In this document: positions 17,184 to 25,536 of the stretch, in pieces
Position numbering within the stretch: position 1 is the first letter of the stretch
How the letters are laid out: each line of letters begins with the position of its first letter
NCBI GenBank assembly: GCA_947259165.1
Contig: CAMYKY010000018.1
Span: 27,363-64,443 of the forward strand
From: an uncultured Acidobacteriota bacterium
Lineage (GTDB): Bacteria; Acidobacteriota; Vicinamibacteria; Marinacidobacterales; SMYC01
DNA: 37,081 nucleotides
Reading direction: 5' to 3'
The notes under the pieces: generated by a model
Told to the model about the DNA's origin: nothing
Database searches by the model: none
Seen by the model: only the letters and a program-made list of their open reading frames with translations
Made by a program: the position numbers and the translations under genes

Positions 17184-18188
17184 TCATCCTGTCTCTAGAA
17201 TCCGTTTCGCCAGAGCTCGGCCGGATAAGTAGGCTGCTTCGACACCGAGCGCGGAGTCGAACATCTCGCCGGCGAGCCCGAGCGCCTGTCCGCCTGGAAG
17301 ACCAACGAGCAAAGGACCGGACAGGGGAAAGGCATTGGCCCGGCCAAAACGCCACCGATGCGCTTGCGTGAGCGAGGGTTTTTGCGCCCACACACCGAGG
17401 AGTCTTCCGGTCTCACGCAACACCGTATCCAACCACATGGAAGGCTCATCGTTCATATGGCGGCGTGAGAACCTGGCCGAGCATTGGAGCACGAACACGT
17501 GGAATTGTTTCTCGATGCGCTTTCGAGAGTCATGCGAGGCCAGCATGACAATCTCCGACTGATCCGGATACATGACGTCCCAATCCGGAACTGGAGTCTC
17601 CAGGGGATAGATAGCGATGACCGTCAGACAGGGCTCCGTGGTCAGCATTTGCAGGACCGCCCTCACGCTGTCGAGCTCTCTCGTCGCCGGGAGCGTTTCG
17701 ACGAGACTCCGAGTTTGCTCCGCGGGAAGCGCGAGCACCAGCGAATCGGTCGTGATCTTGGCCCCGTCACCGGTTTCTAGCTCGAAGTCGTGCTCGCCGA
17801 CGACGAGTGAGCGTAGCTGGGTGCGGAGGCGCAGTTCGAGTCCGCGAGCCAAAGTTTTGGGGAATGCGATGACGCCCTCGGCAAAAGCGAGCCGGCGCTC
17901 GCCCGGAGTAAAGGCCCTTGGCAAGCACGCCCTACCCTCTCCAACCAAGGTTTCCGGCCATCCATCGAGTCTCGTCGCGGTGTCGACGCGCTCGAGTGCC
18001 TCGAGAAAAGCCGGATGGGAGCCGTGGTAGAAGATCACTCCGTGGTCGATGGGCTGCCCGTCCACGCGTCGAGTCGCCGTGCGACCACCGACGCCGCGCG
18101 CTTTATCCAGGACCACGGGTTGCTCACCGGCATCGACGAGAGCTCGTGCGCACGCAAGACCGGCACAGCCGGCGCCGACGATCACCAT
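17184..18188 (-). CDS. Renalase-like FAD-dependent amine oxidase
   Basis: The 334-residue flavoprotein begins MVIVGAGCAGLACARAL, a GxGxxG Rossmann motif, followed by LDKARGVGGRTATRR and IDHGVIFY, typical of renalase/NAD(P)-FAD oxidoreductases. The C-terminal LAGEMF and GVEAAYLSGRALA match the second FAD segment. Related genes often occur in bacterial photo-oxidative stress loci next to sigma factors and photolyases (recalled). It follows the sigma factor gene by 51 bp on the same strand and precedes PYP by 141 bp. Enzymatic substrate unknown; an oxidised nicotinamide or a carotenoid-type substrate are both possible. Confidence 0.85.
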   Translation of the reverse strand: MVIVGAGCAGLACARALVDAGEQPVVLDKARGVGGRTATRRVDGQPIDHGVIFYHGSHPAFLEALERVDTATRLDGWPETLVGEGRACLPRAFTPGERRLAFAEGVIAFPKTLARGLELRLRTQLRSLVVGEHDFELETGDGAKITTDSLVLALPAEQTRSLVETLPATRELDSVRAVLQMLTTEPCLTVIAIYPLETPVPDWDVMYPDQSEIVMLASHDSRKRIEKQFHVFVLQCSARFSRRHMNDEPSMWLDTVLRETGRLLGVWAQKPSLTQAHRWRFGRANAFPLSGPLLVGLPGGQALGLAGEMFDSALGVEAAYLSGRALAKRILETG

Positions 18189-18239
18189 GAGCTCGAGACT
18201 AGCTCAAAACCCGGTCGCGAGCCAGAGCTCTGCTGGCGG

Positions 18240-19283
18240 TCAGCTTGCCACGAGCCAGGTTCGCATCTTGCCCCGCGCGGATTTTTCGAGTTGACGAATC
18301 CTCTCTCGCGAAAGACCCAGCGTCCGGCCGATGTCTTCGTAGGTGTGCTCCTCGGTTCCTTTGAGACCGTAGCGCATCGCCATCACTTTCTGCTCTCTCG
18401 ATGGTAGATGGGACAATGCAGACCGGGTACGTTCGATCGTCTCGGATTCGAGAAGCTCGTCGTAGGGCGACGAGCCGCCAGTGTCGGATAACACCTCCGA
18501 CAGCGAGATCGACGAGCCCGCAATGGGAGCATCGATGGATGCCAGGGGTCGGATCGCGGGTAAGATCTCGTCGATGGAGCTCGTCGGCAGACCCGTCTCC
18601 GCCTCGAGCTCGAGCGCCGTGGGCTCTCGACCGAGCCGGCTCACCAGTTGCCCGCGCGCTTTGGTCGTGTCGATGACTTCCCGCATACGGTAGCTGGGAA
18701 CGCGAATGTGACGGCCGCGCTCGGTCAACGCTCGAACGAGGCCCAATCGTATCGAGTGGCTAGCAAACGTCGAGAGCCTCGTTCCTCGTGTAGGGTCGTA
18801 GCGATCGATCGACCTGAGTAAAACGATTGAGCCCTCCTGGAACAGGTCGGCCAGATCGAGCCCCTTTCCAAGAAAAGCTCTCGCCACCCAAACAACGAGT
18901 CGCAGATTGTGCTCGAACAGAGTCTGGCGAGCGAGCGCAATGGCGTCGAGCTCGGCCTTCATCAAGCGGGTGAGTGCTCCCTCGGAGCTCGTTTCCGCGA
19001 CGAGCTCGATCGACTTCTTTTCCGCGTCGAGCAGCCGCCTCATCAACCCAGACGACAAAGGCTCCCGGTGCGGGATTGGCTTCGGGGGTAGGCCGTGAAA
19101 AAGTTCTGGATTCTCGGACCACAAGACCGCCAGAGCGAGACGCCGGCGGCTTTGCCAAAGCGTCTCGATGAGGCTTCGCTCGTGCTCGGCCGTCAATACT
19201 GTCGTAACTGTCTGAGCGAAAACGAAATCTAGGTCCTCGAACGATCTTCCGGACACTGTTTTGGTTTGCTGCGCTTGCCGCAT
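18240..19283 (-). CDS. Sigma-70 family RNA polymerase sigma factor with altered -10 recognition helix
   Basis: The 347-residue protein has regions 2, 3 and 4 of a primary-type sigma factor. Region 2 is EHNLRLVVWVARAFLGKGLD then LADLFQEGSIVLLRSIDRYD; region 4.2 is YEDIGRTLGLSRERIRQLEK. The -10 element helix is divergent: where primary sigmas read FSTYATWWIRQAITRAI, this one reads LSTFASHSIRLGLVRAL. Both promoter-melting Trp residues are replaced (His176, Ser177), and the -12 readers Gln and Thr become Leu180 and Val183. It should therefore read a different promoter class. Heading the flavoprotein-PYP operon, it is a candidate light- or oxidative-stress sigma factor. Confidence 0.92.
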   Translation of the reverse strand: MRQAQQTKTVSGRSFEDLDFVFAQTVTTVLTAEHERSLIETLWQSRRRLALAVLWSENPELFHGLPPKPIPHREPLSSGLMRRLLDAEKKSIELVAETSSEGALTRLMKAELDAIALARQTLFEHNLRLVVWVARAFLGKGLDLADLFQEGSIVLLRSIDRYDPTRGTRLSTFASHSIRLGLVRALTERGRHIRVPSYRMREVIDTTKARGQLVSRLGREPTALELEAETGLPTSSIDEILPAIRPLASIDAPIAGSSISLSEVLSDTGGSSPYDELLESETIERTRSALSHLPSREQKVMAMRYGLKGTEEHTYEDIGRTLGLSRERIRQLEKSARGKMRTWLVAS

Positions 19284-19317
19284 TTCGTTCCTCTTCGTCT
19301 AATAGTTTATTGATTAA

Positions 19318-19346
19318 AATATACACAAAAACGCTTGTCGAGTCAA
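19318..19346 (-). promoter_or_regulatory. Sigma-70 promoter of the sigma factor operon
   Basis: On the reverse strand TTGACT (19346-19341) is followed after exactly 17 bases by TATATT (19323-19318). These match the -35 and -10 consensus 5/6 each. The start codon lies 35 bp downstream of the -10 box. This suggests the housekeeping polymerase transcribes the alternative sigma gene. Confidence 0.7.
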
Positions 19347-19364
19347 TTATGTCTAAAAAAATAG

Positions 19365-19394
19365 TTGGCATTTACTGGACGTTAGGCATATGCT
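19365..19394 (+). promoter_or_regulatory. Candidate promoter for the fasciclin gene
   Basis: TTGGCA (19365-19370) and TATGCT (19389-19394) are 18 bp apart, 50 bp before the fasciclin ATG. The match is modest, and recognition by the unusual sigma factor encoded divergently is an alternative. Confidence 0.35.
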
Positions 19395-19444
19395 GGGTAC
19401 ATGGCCGGTTGATTCGGCCCCGACGTAAAAACTAGGAGAAGACA

Positions 19445-19924
19445 ATGAAGAAGAAAATGGCAGTTTTGATGATGGTGTTTGCGGTTGCTGCTTCGGTGGC
19501 CTTCGCGGCCACCCCGGCGGCGAAACAAGATATCGTCGATACCGCGATTGCGGCAGGGAACTTCACCACGCTCGTGAAGGCTGTCCAGGCGGCTGGGCTG
19601 GTCGATACCCTCAAGGGAGAAGGACCCTTCACCGTGTTCGCCCCAACGGACGAAGCCTTCGCGAAGCTTCCGGCGGGGACCCTCGAATCCCTCTTGGGCG
19701 ATAAGGACAAGCTGGCCGCGATCCTCACGTACCACGTCGTTCCCGGCAAGGTGATGTCGTCAGATGTCGTCAAGCTGAGCTCGGCCAAGACCGTTCAGGG
19801 TCAAAGTGTCACGATCACCTCCATGAACGGAGTTACGATCGATGGTGCTTCCGTGGTCGCAGCCGATATCGAGGCGACCAACGGAGTGATCCACGTGATC
19901 GATACAGTTATCCTTCCGCAGTAA
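19445..19924 (+). CDS. Secreted fasciclin-domain protein
   Basis: The 159-residue protein has a clean signal peptide ([10 protein letters not shown] to about residue 21, VAFAA) and one complete FAS1 domain. The family signatures are [15 protein letters not shown] and the H-box-like [13 protein letters not shown], with [15 protein letters not shown] closing the domain. FAS1 proteins act in adhesion or surface binding. In some bacteria such genes belong to singlet-oxygen or light-stress regulons (recalled). AGGAG lies 6 bp before the ATG. The gene is followed by a strong terminator, so it is probably transcribed alone, divergent from the sigma factor. Confidence 0.95.
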   Translation: MKKKMAVLMMVFAVAASVAFAATPAAKQDIVDTAIAAGNFTTLVKAVQAAGLVDTLKGEGPFTVFAPTDEAFAKLPAGTLESLLGDKDKLAAILTYHVVPGKVMSSDVVKLSSAKTVQGQSVTITSMNGVTIDGASVVAADIEATNGVIHVIDTVILPQ

Positions 19925-19947
19925 ACGTTCCGGGCCTCTTCCACTAG

Positions 19948-19984
19948 AGCGGTGGCGAGCTAAAGCTGCCACCGCTTTTGTTTT
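19948..19984 (+). terminator. Rho-independent terminator after the fasciclin gene
   Basis: AGCGGTGGC (19948-19956) pairs perfectly with GCCACCGCT (19968-19976) across an 11-nt loop, followed by TTTGTTTT. It lies 24 bp after the fasciclin stop. Confidence 0.85.
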
Positions 19985-20090
19985 GCCGAGACGGTCGGTG
20001 AAACACTGAATGCTGGTTGATCTCGACGAGCTCGATGATGTTTCGGTCGTGCGACGGGCCCGCCAACTCGAATCAACGACGAGGGTGGTG

Positions 20091-20390
20091 ATGAAGATGC
20101 AGCGCATTCTATTCGTCTTCGTCGCCGTCGCTATGGTGGTTCTGATGGCGGCTGCGTTCACAAGCGACGGGGCTGGAGCTCGTGAGCTCTTCGGTAGTGC
20201 CTGGGGCCGTCTCACCGTGGTCGATGCGTACTTCGCGATCTTGACGGTCTATCTTCTGACGGCCGGCCGAGAGCGCACGTGGTGGTGGCGGCTCGTGTGG
20301 CTCGCGCTCTACGTCACCTTGGGGAGCCTCGCGATCGCTGTGTACATGCTGTTCCGGTTCTTGCCAAAGGAGTCTCCCCGTGTCCCCTAA
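20091..20390 (+). CDS. DUF1475-like small membrane protein
   Basis: The 99-residue protein starts at ATG 20091, chosen because GAGGG lies 5 bp upstream and a hydrophobic segment follows at once; a longer upstream frame adds only charged residues. Three membrane segments are visible: QRILFVFVAVAMVVLMAAAF, VVDAYFAILTVYLL and LVWLALYVTLGSLAIAVYML. The pattern VDAYFxxLTxYxxxxxRERxWW is what I recall of DUF1475. Function unknown. It overlaps the next gene by 11 bp. Confidence 0.7.
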   Translation: MKMQRILFVFVAVAMVVLMAAAFTSDGAGARELFGSAWGRLTVVDAYFAILTVYLLTAGRERTWWWRLVWLALYVTLGSLAIAVYMLFRFLPKESPRVP

Positions 20391-20862
20391 AGAGTCGAAC
20401 AACGAGTCCGTTTGGAGCTATCCGCGTCCGCCGGCACTGGAGCTTTCGGACCAACACGTTCGCATCGTTGCTTTGGGCGAGCTCCTCGCAGATTCCCGGC
20501 GTCCTATCCTCATCAAGGAGACGAGCCACCCTCCGGTCTACTTCCTGCCGCCCGATGACGTCCACGAGGATTGGCTGCGCGAGACCGACAACACGAGCTG
20601 GTGCGAGTGGAAAGGCGAGGCAGCCTACTACGATATCGTCGTCCGGGCGCGAGTACTCGACGCCGTCGCGTTTCGCTACCCGCGGCCGATCGCACGCTAT
20701 GCGGACATCGCGGGATGGTACTCCTTTTACGCGGGTCCCATGGACTCCGTCACCGTTGATGGTGAGCCCGTCATCCCGCAAGAGGGCGGATTCTATTCGG
20801 GCTGGATTACGGAGAACCTATTGGGGCCCTTCAAGGGTGGTCCCGGGACGTTGGGATGGTGA
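20380..20862 (+). CDS. DUF427 domain protein
   Basis: The 160-residue protein starts at a GTG (preceded by AAAGGAG) and overlaps the membrane-protein gene. The DUF427 beta-tent features are visible: VRIVALGELLADSRRPILIK, HPPVYFLPPDDV, WCEWKGEAAYYDI and AWYxF-type region AGWYSFY. DUF427 proteins have no settled function; they recur beside photolyase, cryptochrome or stress-sigma genes (recalled). Likely cytoplasmic and co-translated with the DUF1475 protein. Confidence 0.88.
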   Translation: MSPKESNNESVWSYPRPPALELSDQHVRIVALGELLADSRRPILIKETSHPPVYFLPPDDVHEDWLRETDNTSWCEWKGEAAYYDIVVRARVLDAVAFRYPRPIARYADIAGWYSFYAGPMDSVTVDGEPVIPQEGGFYSGWITENLLGPFKGGPGTLGW

Positions 20863-21027
20863 GCCAGCGCGACGTTGTCGGGTGAGCTACTCGATGTGAC
20901 TGCGAAGCACCCACCCGTTTCTTTGTTGCGCTGCTCTATTCCGCGTTTCGGCTCATTTCCGTAGCGTAGAGCGCGTACCTGTTCGCTAGACACCCCGAGA
21001 GAGAATCGACTACTTCTTGATTGCTAG

Positions 21028-21525
21028 CTAGAATTTGAAGGCGACGGAAGCGACGAAGCTGTACGCGGAGGTGCGTTCGACGAGCGGGCTCGAGCGAATC
21101 GAGGAGCCTAGTCCTTCTCGGGTCAGCAGCCCGAAAACCGTCCATCGGGGCGTCGGATTGTAGACGGTGCTCACCGTCAAGTCCCAATTGATCGTTGACG
21201 TTCCTGAGTACTCTGGCCGTCCCTCGGGCGCGCGAACGCCGTAGTAATAGTCCACTCGGTCGCTGCTGAGCCAGCGAGGTCCAAAACCAACGAGTACGAG
21301 CGCTTTTCCAAGCGGCGCGCCGGTGATGGCTGCGGCGCTCACTTCCTGTCCGTTACTCCGTCCGAGAACGTCCGTGACAGCGGCCAGACGAAAACCGACC
21401 GGCCTACCCCGATAGATCATCTCGACGCCGGCATCGAGTGATTTCTGGCGGGTCTCCATTCCTCGAATTGTTGGAAAACTATCGAGCCTCGAAGTTGCCC
21501 GCAAGCGCCGTGGGCACGGTAGCAC
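21028..21525 (-). pseudogene. MipA/OmpV outer-membrane protein, N-terminus lost
   Basis: The 165-residue frame has the C-terminal two-thirds of a MipA/OmpV beta-barrel: METRQKSLDAGVEMIYRGRP, VGFRLAAVTDVLGRSNGQEV, WLSSDRVDYYYGV and a C-terminal aromatic strand (SFVASVAFKF) for outer-membrane insertion. The signal peptide and the first ~90-110 residues expected in this family are absent. The 5' part (MLPCPRRLR) does not resemble the family, and the upstream 21526-21649 region shows only broken frames. I read it as a truncated gene. No gene is visible at 20863-21027. Confidence 0.65.
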
Positions 21526-21649
21526 GACCTTGGGTCGCTCGATTCGACAACGACTACCTCGCCCAGCAGCGCTTTTTCGAGCCGTATCCCCGTCAGCTCG
21601 TAGAGACTACCGACTCGGGCAAACGTCGGAGCGAAGCGTCGGACAGAGG

Positions 21650-22228
21650 CTACGACTCGGATCGAGCCGAGAGTAGCCGCGCAGCGCCTTCTACGAAGGG
21701 CACGTTCTGTTCTAGTAGTACCGACGCGGAGCGCACGTTGTAGCGTGAGCCATCGCGGGCCGCAGCCGGCTCTTGTCCGCCTTGGAGAGCCTCGGCCATG
21801 TCGAGTAGGAGCCTGCGATAGGCAATGATGGCCTTATCCGATGTCCCCAGGGTCTCTCGACTCCGATCCGCGATGGGTCCCATGCTTTCCTGGACGGCGG
21901 CGTCCTGATTGGGAATGCCGAGGATGCCCGCGTAGTTGACCTCGCGTTGCCGGCGGCGATCAAACCCGTAGTCGTTGTCGCGGTTGCGCCCGAAATAGAG
22001 ATGGGCGCGTCGGTGCGCGCAGTGGGCCTCGAGCACACCGAGCCGCCCCTCGGTATCGCGAAACGCAACGAGGTCCTCCCCAAGAAGGCGCAACCGAACT
22101 GGCGCTCCATCGGCTTCGGCGATTTCTGACTCGAGCAGCGCCGGCATCCAAAACCGGCGCAAAAGCTCCCCCATCGCCGTATCCGGCCCCACCTGGGTGA
22201 GGAGCTCGTTGTCTTCAGGTTTGAGCAT
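21650..22228 (-). pseudogene. Rieske oxygenase gene with large internal deletion
   Basis: The 192-residue frame joins the two ends of a phthalate/vanillate-type Rieske oxygenase. The N-terminus ENELLTxVGPxTxMGELLRR, then FWMPALL and VLEAHCAHRRAHLYFGRN, supplies the first CxH ligand pair. The frame then jumps to QDAAVQESMGPIADRSRETL, normally near the end of a ~430-residue protein. The second CxxH pair and the whole iron-binding catalytic domain are missing, so it cannot be an oxygenase. An in-frame or near-frame deletion of roughly 220 codons explains this. It lies downstream of the tandem aminotransferases. Confidence 0.75.
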
Positions 22229-22230
22229 GG

Positions 22231-22289
22231 TTTTTTACCACGGAGCCACGGAGAATCTACCTTTGCCTTGCTCCATGTCTCCGTGGTGC
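22231..22289. repeat. Intergenic palindromic element, CACGGAG/CCTCCGTG family (copy 3)
   Basis: ACCACGGAG (22237-22245) and CTCCGTGGT (22279-22287) are perfect 9-bp inverted arms, with a second imperfect CCACGGAG next to the left arm. It fills the gap between the HisC-like gene and the decayed Rieske gene. Confidence 0.75.
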
Positions 22290-22301
22290 GCTGGTGAACG
22301 G

Positions 22302-23474
22302 CTACGCGACCGCCTTCATGTTGACCGAGAGCAGCTCGGCGAAGATTTCGGTGGCGCGTTTCATTTCGTCCATCGTGCCGATGGTGACGCGGGCATGGTT
22401 TTCGTAGAGCTTCGACCCTCCGCCGATGCGGACGCCGGCCTCGCGGCACGCTTTTTTGAAGTCTTCGTTCGATTGTCGGATGTCGATGTAGACGAAGTTG
22501 GCTTGCGATTCAGTGTCTTCGTACCCGGCATCGTGGAACCACTTTCGCGTGAAGTCCCGCACTGTTTTGTTGCGCGCGATTTCTCGGCTCAGGTGCTCGT
22601 CGTTTGCGAGCGCTGCGACGACGCCGACACGTCCCGGGAGGTTCGTGAACATGTCCATCCCGCGCCAATCAGACATCTTCTTGATGTTGTCCGTGTGGCC
22701 CACGGCGAAGCCGAAACGGAGCCCGGCCATACCGTAAGCCTTGGAGAACGTGCGGGCGACGATGACATTAGGGTGCTCGGCGGCCAGGGAAAGGAGCGAC
22801 TCGTGCTCGGGGTCGGTGACGTATTCATGGTAAGCCTCGTCGACGAGGATGATCGCGTTCGGAGAGCGTTTGACGACATCGTCGACGAACGCTCGCATAT
22901 CGCGTCCTGTATGTACGGTGGCGGTCGGGTTGTTCGGATTGCACACATACACGATTCCGGCGTTCGCGCTTTCGCTCAGCATGGCGTCGAGGTCGACGTA
23001 CATGGAAGCGTCCAGCGGAACCCGTGTGGCCGGATGGCCGATGAGCTCGGCAAAACGAGCACACGTCCCGAAAGTCGGATCGGGACTCACGACGCCTCGG
23101 TCTTTCGATGTGAACATCGTCGCCGAAACCGTCAAGATCTGGGACGAGCCCAAACCGATGAACACGTTGTCGGGTTCGACACCATGCTTTTTGGCGAGGA
23201 TCTCCACCGTCTGATTGATTTGCGCGAAGTGGTATCGTCCGGCGCCCGCGCCGTCGGGTCCGAGGATGCCGCGCATCGCATCGACGACGTGCTGGCCGGG
23301 GCCGAGCGGGTTCTCGTTGCTGCTGAGGATGAGGTCGGTGGTTTCCTCAGACGCGAACGGCGTCTCACTTTCGGAGCGCGTCGAGGCCCACGCTTCGTGC
23401 CCGCGAGCGCTGATGAATGCGGCGGCGCCGCCTGCGCCCAATTGCCTTACGAAGGATCGGCGTGAAATCGTCAT
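22302..23474 (-). CDS. HisC-like PLP aminotransferase with twin-arginine signal (copy A)
   Basis: The 390-residue class I/II aminotransferase has a twin-arginine signal (SRRSFVRQLGAGGAAAFISA). The core has NENPLGP, VCNPNNPTATV, VDEAYHEYV and the Schiff-base lysine in ARTFSKAYGMAGLR, with the C-terminal RVTIGTMDEM arginine that binds substrate carboxylate or phosphate. These are histidinol-phosphate/aromatic aminotransferase signatures. Export makes a role in histidine synthesis unlikely. It overlaps copy B by ATGA, so the two are co-translated. Confidence 0.88.
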   Translation of the reverse strand: MTISRRSFVRQLGAGGAAAFISARGHEAWASTRSESETPFASEETTDLILSSNENPLGPGQHVVDAMRGILGPDGAGAGRYHFAQINQTVEILAKKHGVEPDNVFIGLGSSQILTVSATMFTSKDRGVVSPDPTFGTCARFAELIGHPATRVPLDASMYVDLDAMLSESANAGIVYVCNPNNPTATVHTGRDMRAFVDDVVKRSPNAIILVDEAYHEYVTDPEHESLLSLAAEHPNVIVARTFSKAYGMAGLRFGFAVGHTDNIKKMSDWRGMDMFTNLPGRVGVVAALANDEHLSREIARNKTVRDFTRKWFHDAGYEDTESQANFVYIDIRQSNEDFKKACREAGVRIGGGSKLYENHARVTIGTMDEMKRATEIFAELLSVNMKAVA

Positions 23475-24673
23475 TGCGCACCTCCGGCGCCTGCGTCGCT
23501 AGACTGCACACCGAGCACCTTGGCGAAGACAGCGGTAGCGCGTTGCATCTCATCCATAGTCCCAATCGATACGCGGCAATGAGTTTTCTCCATCGGAGGA
23601 AAATCTCTGGCGACGAAGACTTTGTCCTTCGCGCAGGCCTCGCGGAACTGCTTCGCGGGTTCGCCGAGGTTAACGAAAAGGAAGTTGGTTTGCGTGTCCG
23701 TCGACTGGTAGCCCGCACCTTCGAAGAAATCGAGGGTGAAACGGCGAACTTTCTCGTTCCGCTCACGCTCGCGCTCGATGTGTTTCCGATCGCGAAGCGA
23801 AGCGACGCCGGCTGCTATGGCGAGGACGTTCGCGTTTGCCGATAGCGAGTAACGACGAAGTTGTTCGATCGTCTCCGGGTGTCCGCAACCGAAGCCCAGT
23901 CTCAAGCCCGCCATTCCATAAGCCTTCGAGAACGTGCGGGCGACGGCGACATTCTTCCGAGTTGTCGCGAGGGGTATCATCGTTTTGTGCGCCGGGTCGG
24001 TAACGTAGTCGTGATAGGCCTCGTCGACGAGGATGAGCGCCTCAGGTGCCGTCTTCTGGACTTCAACGATGAAGCTTTCGATGGTCGACGCCGGGTGGAT
24101 CGTCGCCGTCGGGTTGTTGGGGTTGCAGACGTAGACCATTCCGGCCCCGCGTGCAGCCTCCGCCATGCCCGACAGATCGAGCCTCAGCTCGTCGTCGAGT
24201 GGAATCGGTCGGTACTCGTTTCCGAGCTTTTTCGACTCGGTAACGGGAGAGCCGTAGGACAGTAGGCCAGTGACGAGGTGTCTCTCCGGACTACAGAAGA
24301 TCCGAACGCCGTTTCTCAGAATCTCGCTCGAGCCGGCGCCAACAACGAAGTGCTCGGGCTTGGCATCGAATCTCTCCGCAAGCGTATCCATGAGCTCACG
24401 ATTGCCGACCCTGCTATTGAACGGGTAGCGCTTCGATTGGTCGAGCTCCGAGACGAGCGCGTCGAGCGCCCGCTTGCCAGGTCCGAGAGGGTTCTCGTTA
24501 CCCCCGATCCGGACCTCGTCTGCGCCCGGAGGGGAGAGCGTCGGATAAGCTCCCGTCTCCCACGCTGCCGTAGCCTCCTCGAAGCCCCGTGCTGCGACGA
24601 GAGCCGATAGAACCGGACTCGCAACCGCGCTCGCCCCAAGACCCCCAAAAAAAGCTCGCCTAGATAACGCCAT
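23471..24673 (-). CDS. HisC-like PLP aminotransferase with twin-arginine signal (copy B)
   Basis: The 400-residue protein is a clear paralogue of the next gene, sharing VYVCNPNNPTAT, ILVDEAYHxYVTDPxH, VARTFSKAYGMAGLR and VSIGTMDEMxRAT. The start ATG 24673 (GGAGG upstream) places the twin-arginine motif SRRAFFGGLGASAVASPVL at the N-terminus; a TTG 12 bp earlier is less likely. Core residues for PLP binding are intact, so both copies look active. Tandem duplication followed by divergence is inferred. Substrate unknown. Confidence 0.88.
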   Translation of the reverse strand: MALSRRAFFGGLGASAVASPVLSALVAARGFEEATAAWETGAYPTLSPPGADEVRIGGNENPLGPGKRALDALVSELDQSKRYPFNSRVGNRELMDTLAERFDAKPEHFVVGAGSSEILRNGVRIFCSPERHLVTGLLSYGSPVTESKKLGNEYRPIPLDDELRLDLSGMAEAARGAGMVYVCNPNNPTATIHPASTIESFIVEVQKTAPEALILVDEAYHDYVTDPAHKTMIPLATTRKNVAVARTFSKAYGMAGLRLGFGCGHPETIEQLRRYSLSANANVLAIAAGVASLRDRKHIERERERNEKVRRFTLDFFEGAGYQSTDTQTNFLFVNLGEPAKQFREACAKDKVFVARDFPPMEKTHCRVSIGTMDEMQRATAVFAKVLGVQSSDAGAGGAQ

Positions 24674-24727
24674 CCTAACCTCCAATAACGGCTTGCCTCG
24701 CCGTAGCCTCTAAGGGGCGAAGGCGGG

Positions 24728-25522
24728 TTACGGCTCGTGCTGCATTCGTTCTCCGGTGCCTTTTCGTCGCAGCATGATGATTTCAGCCATGATGCTAACA
24801 GCAATTTCTTCGGGAGACTCGGCGTTCAGCTCGATCCCGATGGGCGACGTGACGCGTTCGATGTCGCTGTCCGAGACGCCCTTGGCCCGGAGCTTCTCCA
24901 CGCAAATCTCCCAGCGTCGGCGCGAGCCTATCACGCCGATAAACGCCGCCGAGGTTTCGAGCAATGACGGCAGGCCTTCGATGTCGACGGGCATACCGCG
25001 CGTTGTCAGAAGGATATAGCTATTCGGGTCGATACGTGTGCGGCTTGGAAGCTCGGAGAGTGGGCATGCGATGTGCTCGTCAGCGCTCGGGACGGCTTCG
25101 GGCGTCGCGAATTCGGGGCGGTCATCGGTGACCACCACCTGGAAGCCGAGCCAGTGGGCCAAATGGGCGACGGCTTTGCCGACGTGCCCACCGCCGGCAA
25201 TGATGACCTGGGGTTTCGGTAACAGTGGCTCCACGAATACCTCCACCTCGCCTCCGCAGACCCCGACGTCTCCTTTTTGGACGTCGCGGAAGGCGTAGGA
25301 GAGTACACGAGTTTCACCATCCTTCAGGGCAGCGAGCGCCTCTTTGATGACGCGGCTCTCCATATCGCCCCCGCCAATCGTCCCGTCGATCCGGCCGTCG
25401 GGATAGATCAACATCTTGCTCCCGTCGTGCCGCGGCACGGAACCCTGCGCCCGGACCACCGTCGCAAGGGCCACGGGCTCCCCCTTCCGCTCGAGCTCGG
25501 CGATCGTCTGAAGGAGGGTCAT
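24728..25522 (-). CDS. XdhC/CoxI-family molybdenum-cofactor accessory protein
   Basis: The 264-residue protein begins at ATG 25522 (GGAGG just upstream), rather than 45 bp earlier. The N-terminal XdhC domain has ATVVRAQGSVPRHDGSKMLI and DGTIGGGDMESRV. The C-terminal Rossmann domain has VIIAGGGHVGKAVAHLAHWL and AFIGVIGSRRR. XdhC proteins sulfurate and insert molybdenum cofactor into xanthine-dehydrogenase-type enzymes. No such enzyme is encoded in the window, so its client lies elsewhere. Confidence 0.9.
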   Translation of the reverse strand: MTLLQTIAELERKGEPVALATVVRAQGSVPRHDGSKMLIYPDGRIDGTIGGGDMESRVIKEALAALKDGETRVLSYAFRDVQKGDVGVCGGEVEVFVEPLLPKPQVIIAGGGHVGKAVAHLAHWLGFQVVVTDDRPEFATPEAVPSADEHIACPLSELPSRTRIDPNSYILLTTRGMPVDIEGLPSLLETSAAFIGVIGSRRRWEICVEKLRAKGVSDSDIERVTSPIGIELNAESPEEIAVSIMAEIIMLRRKGTGERMQHEP

Positions 25523-25536
25523 CTGCTTCAAAAGAT

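Noticed and set aside
22197-23465. 422-codon plus-strand frame
   Set aside because: Antisense to the HisC-like aminotransferase; no coherent domain.
22302-24673. Histidine biosynthesis hisC genes
   Set aside because: Both have twin-arginine export signals, and no other his gene is nearby.
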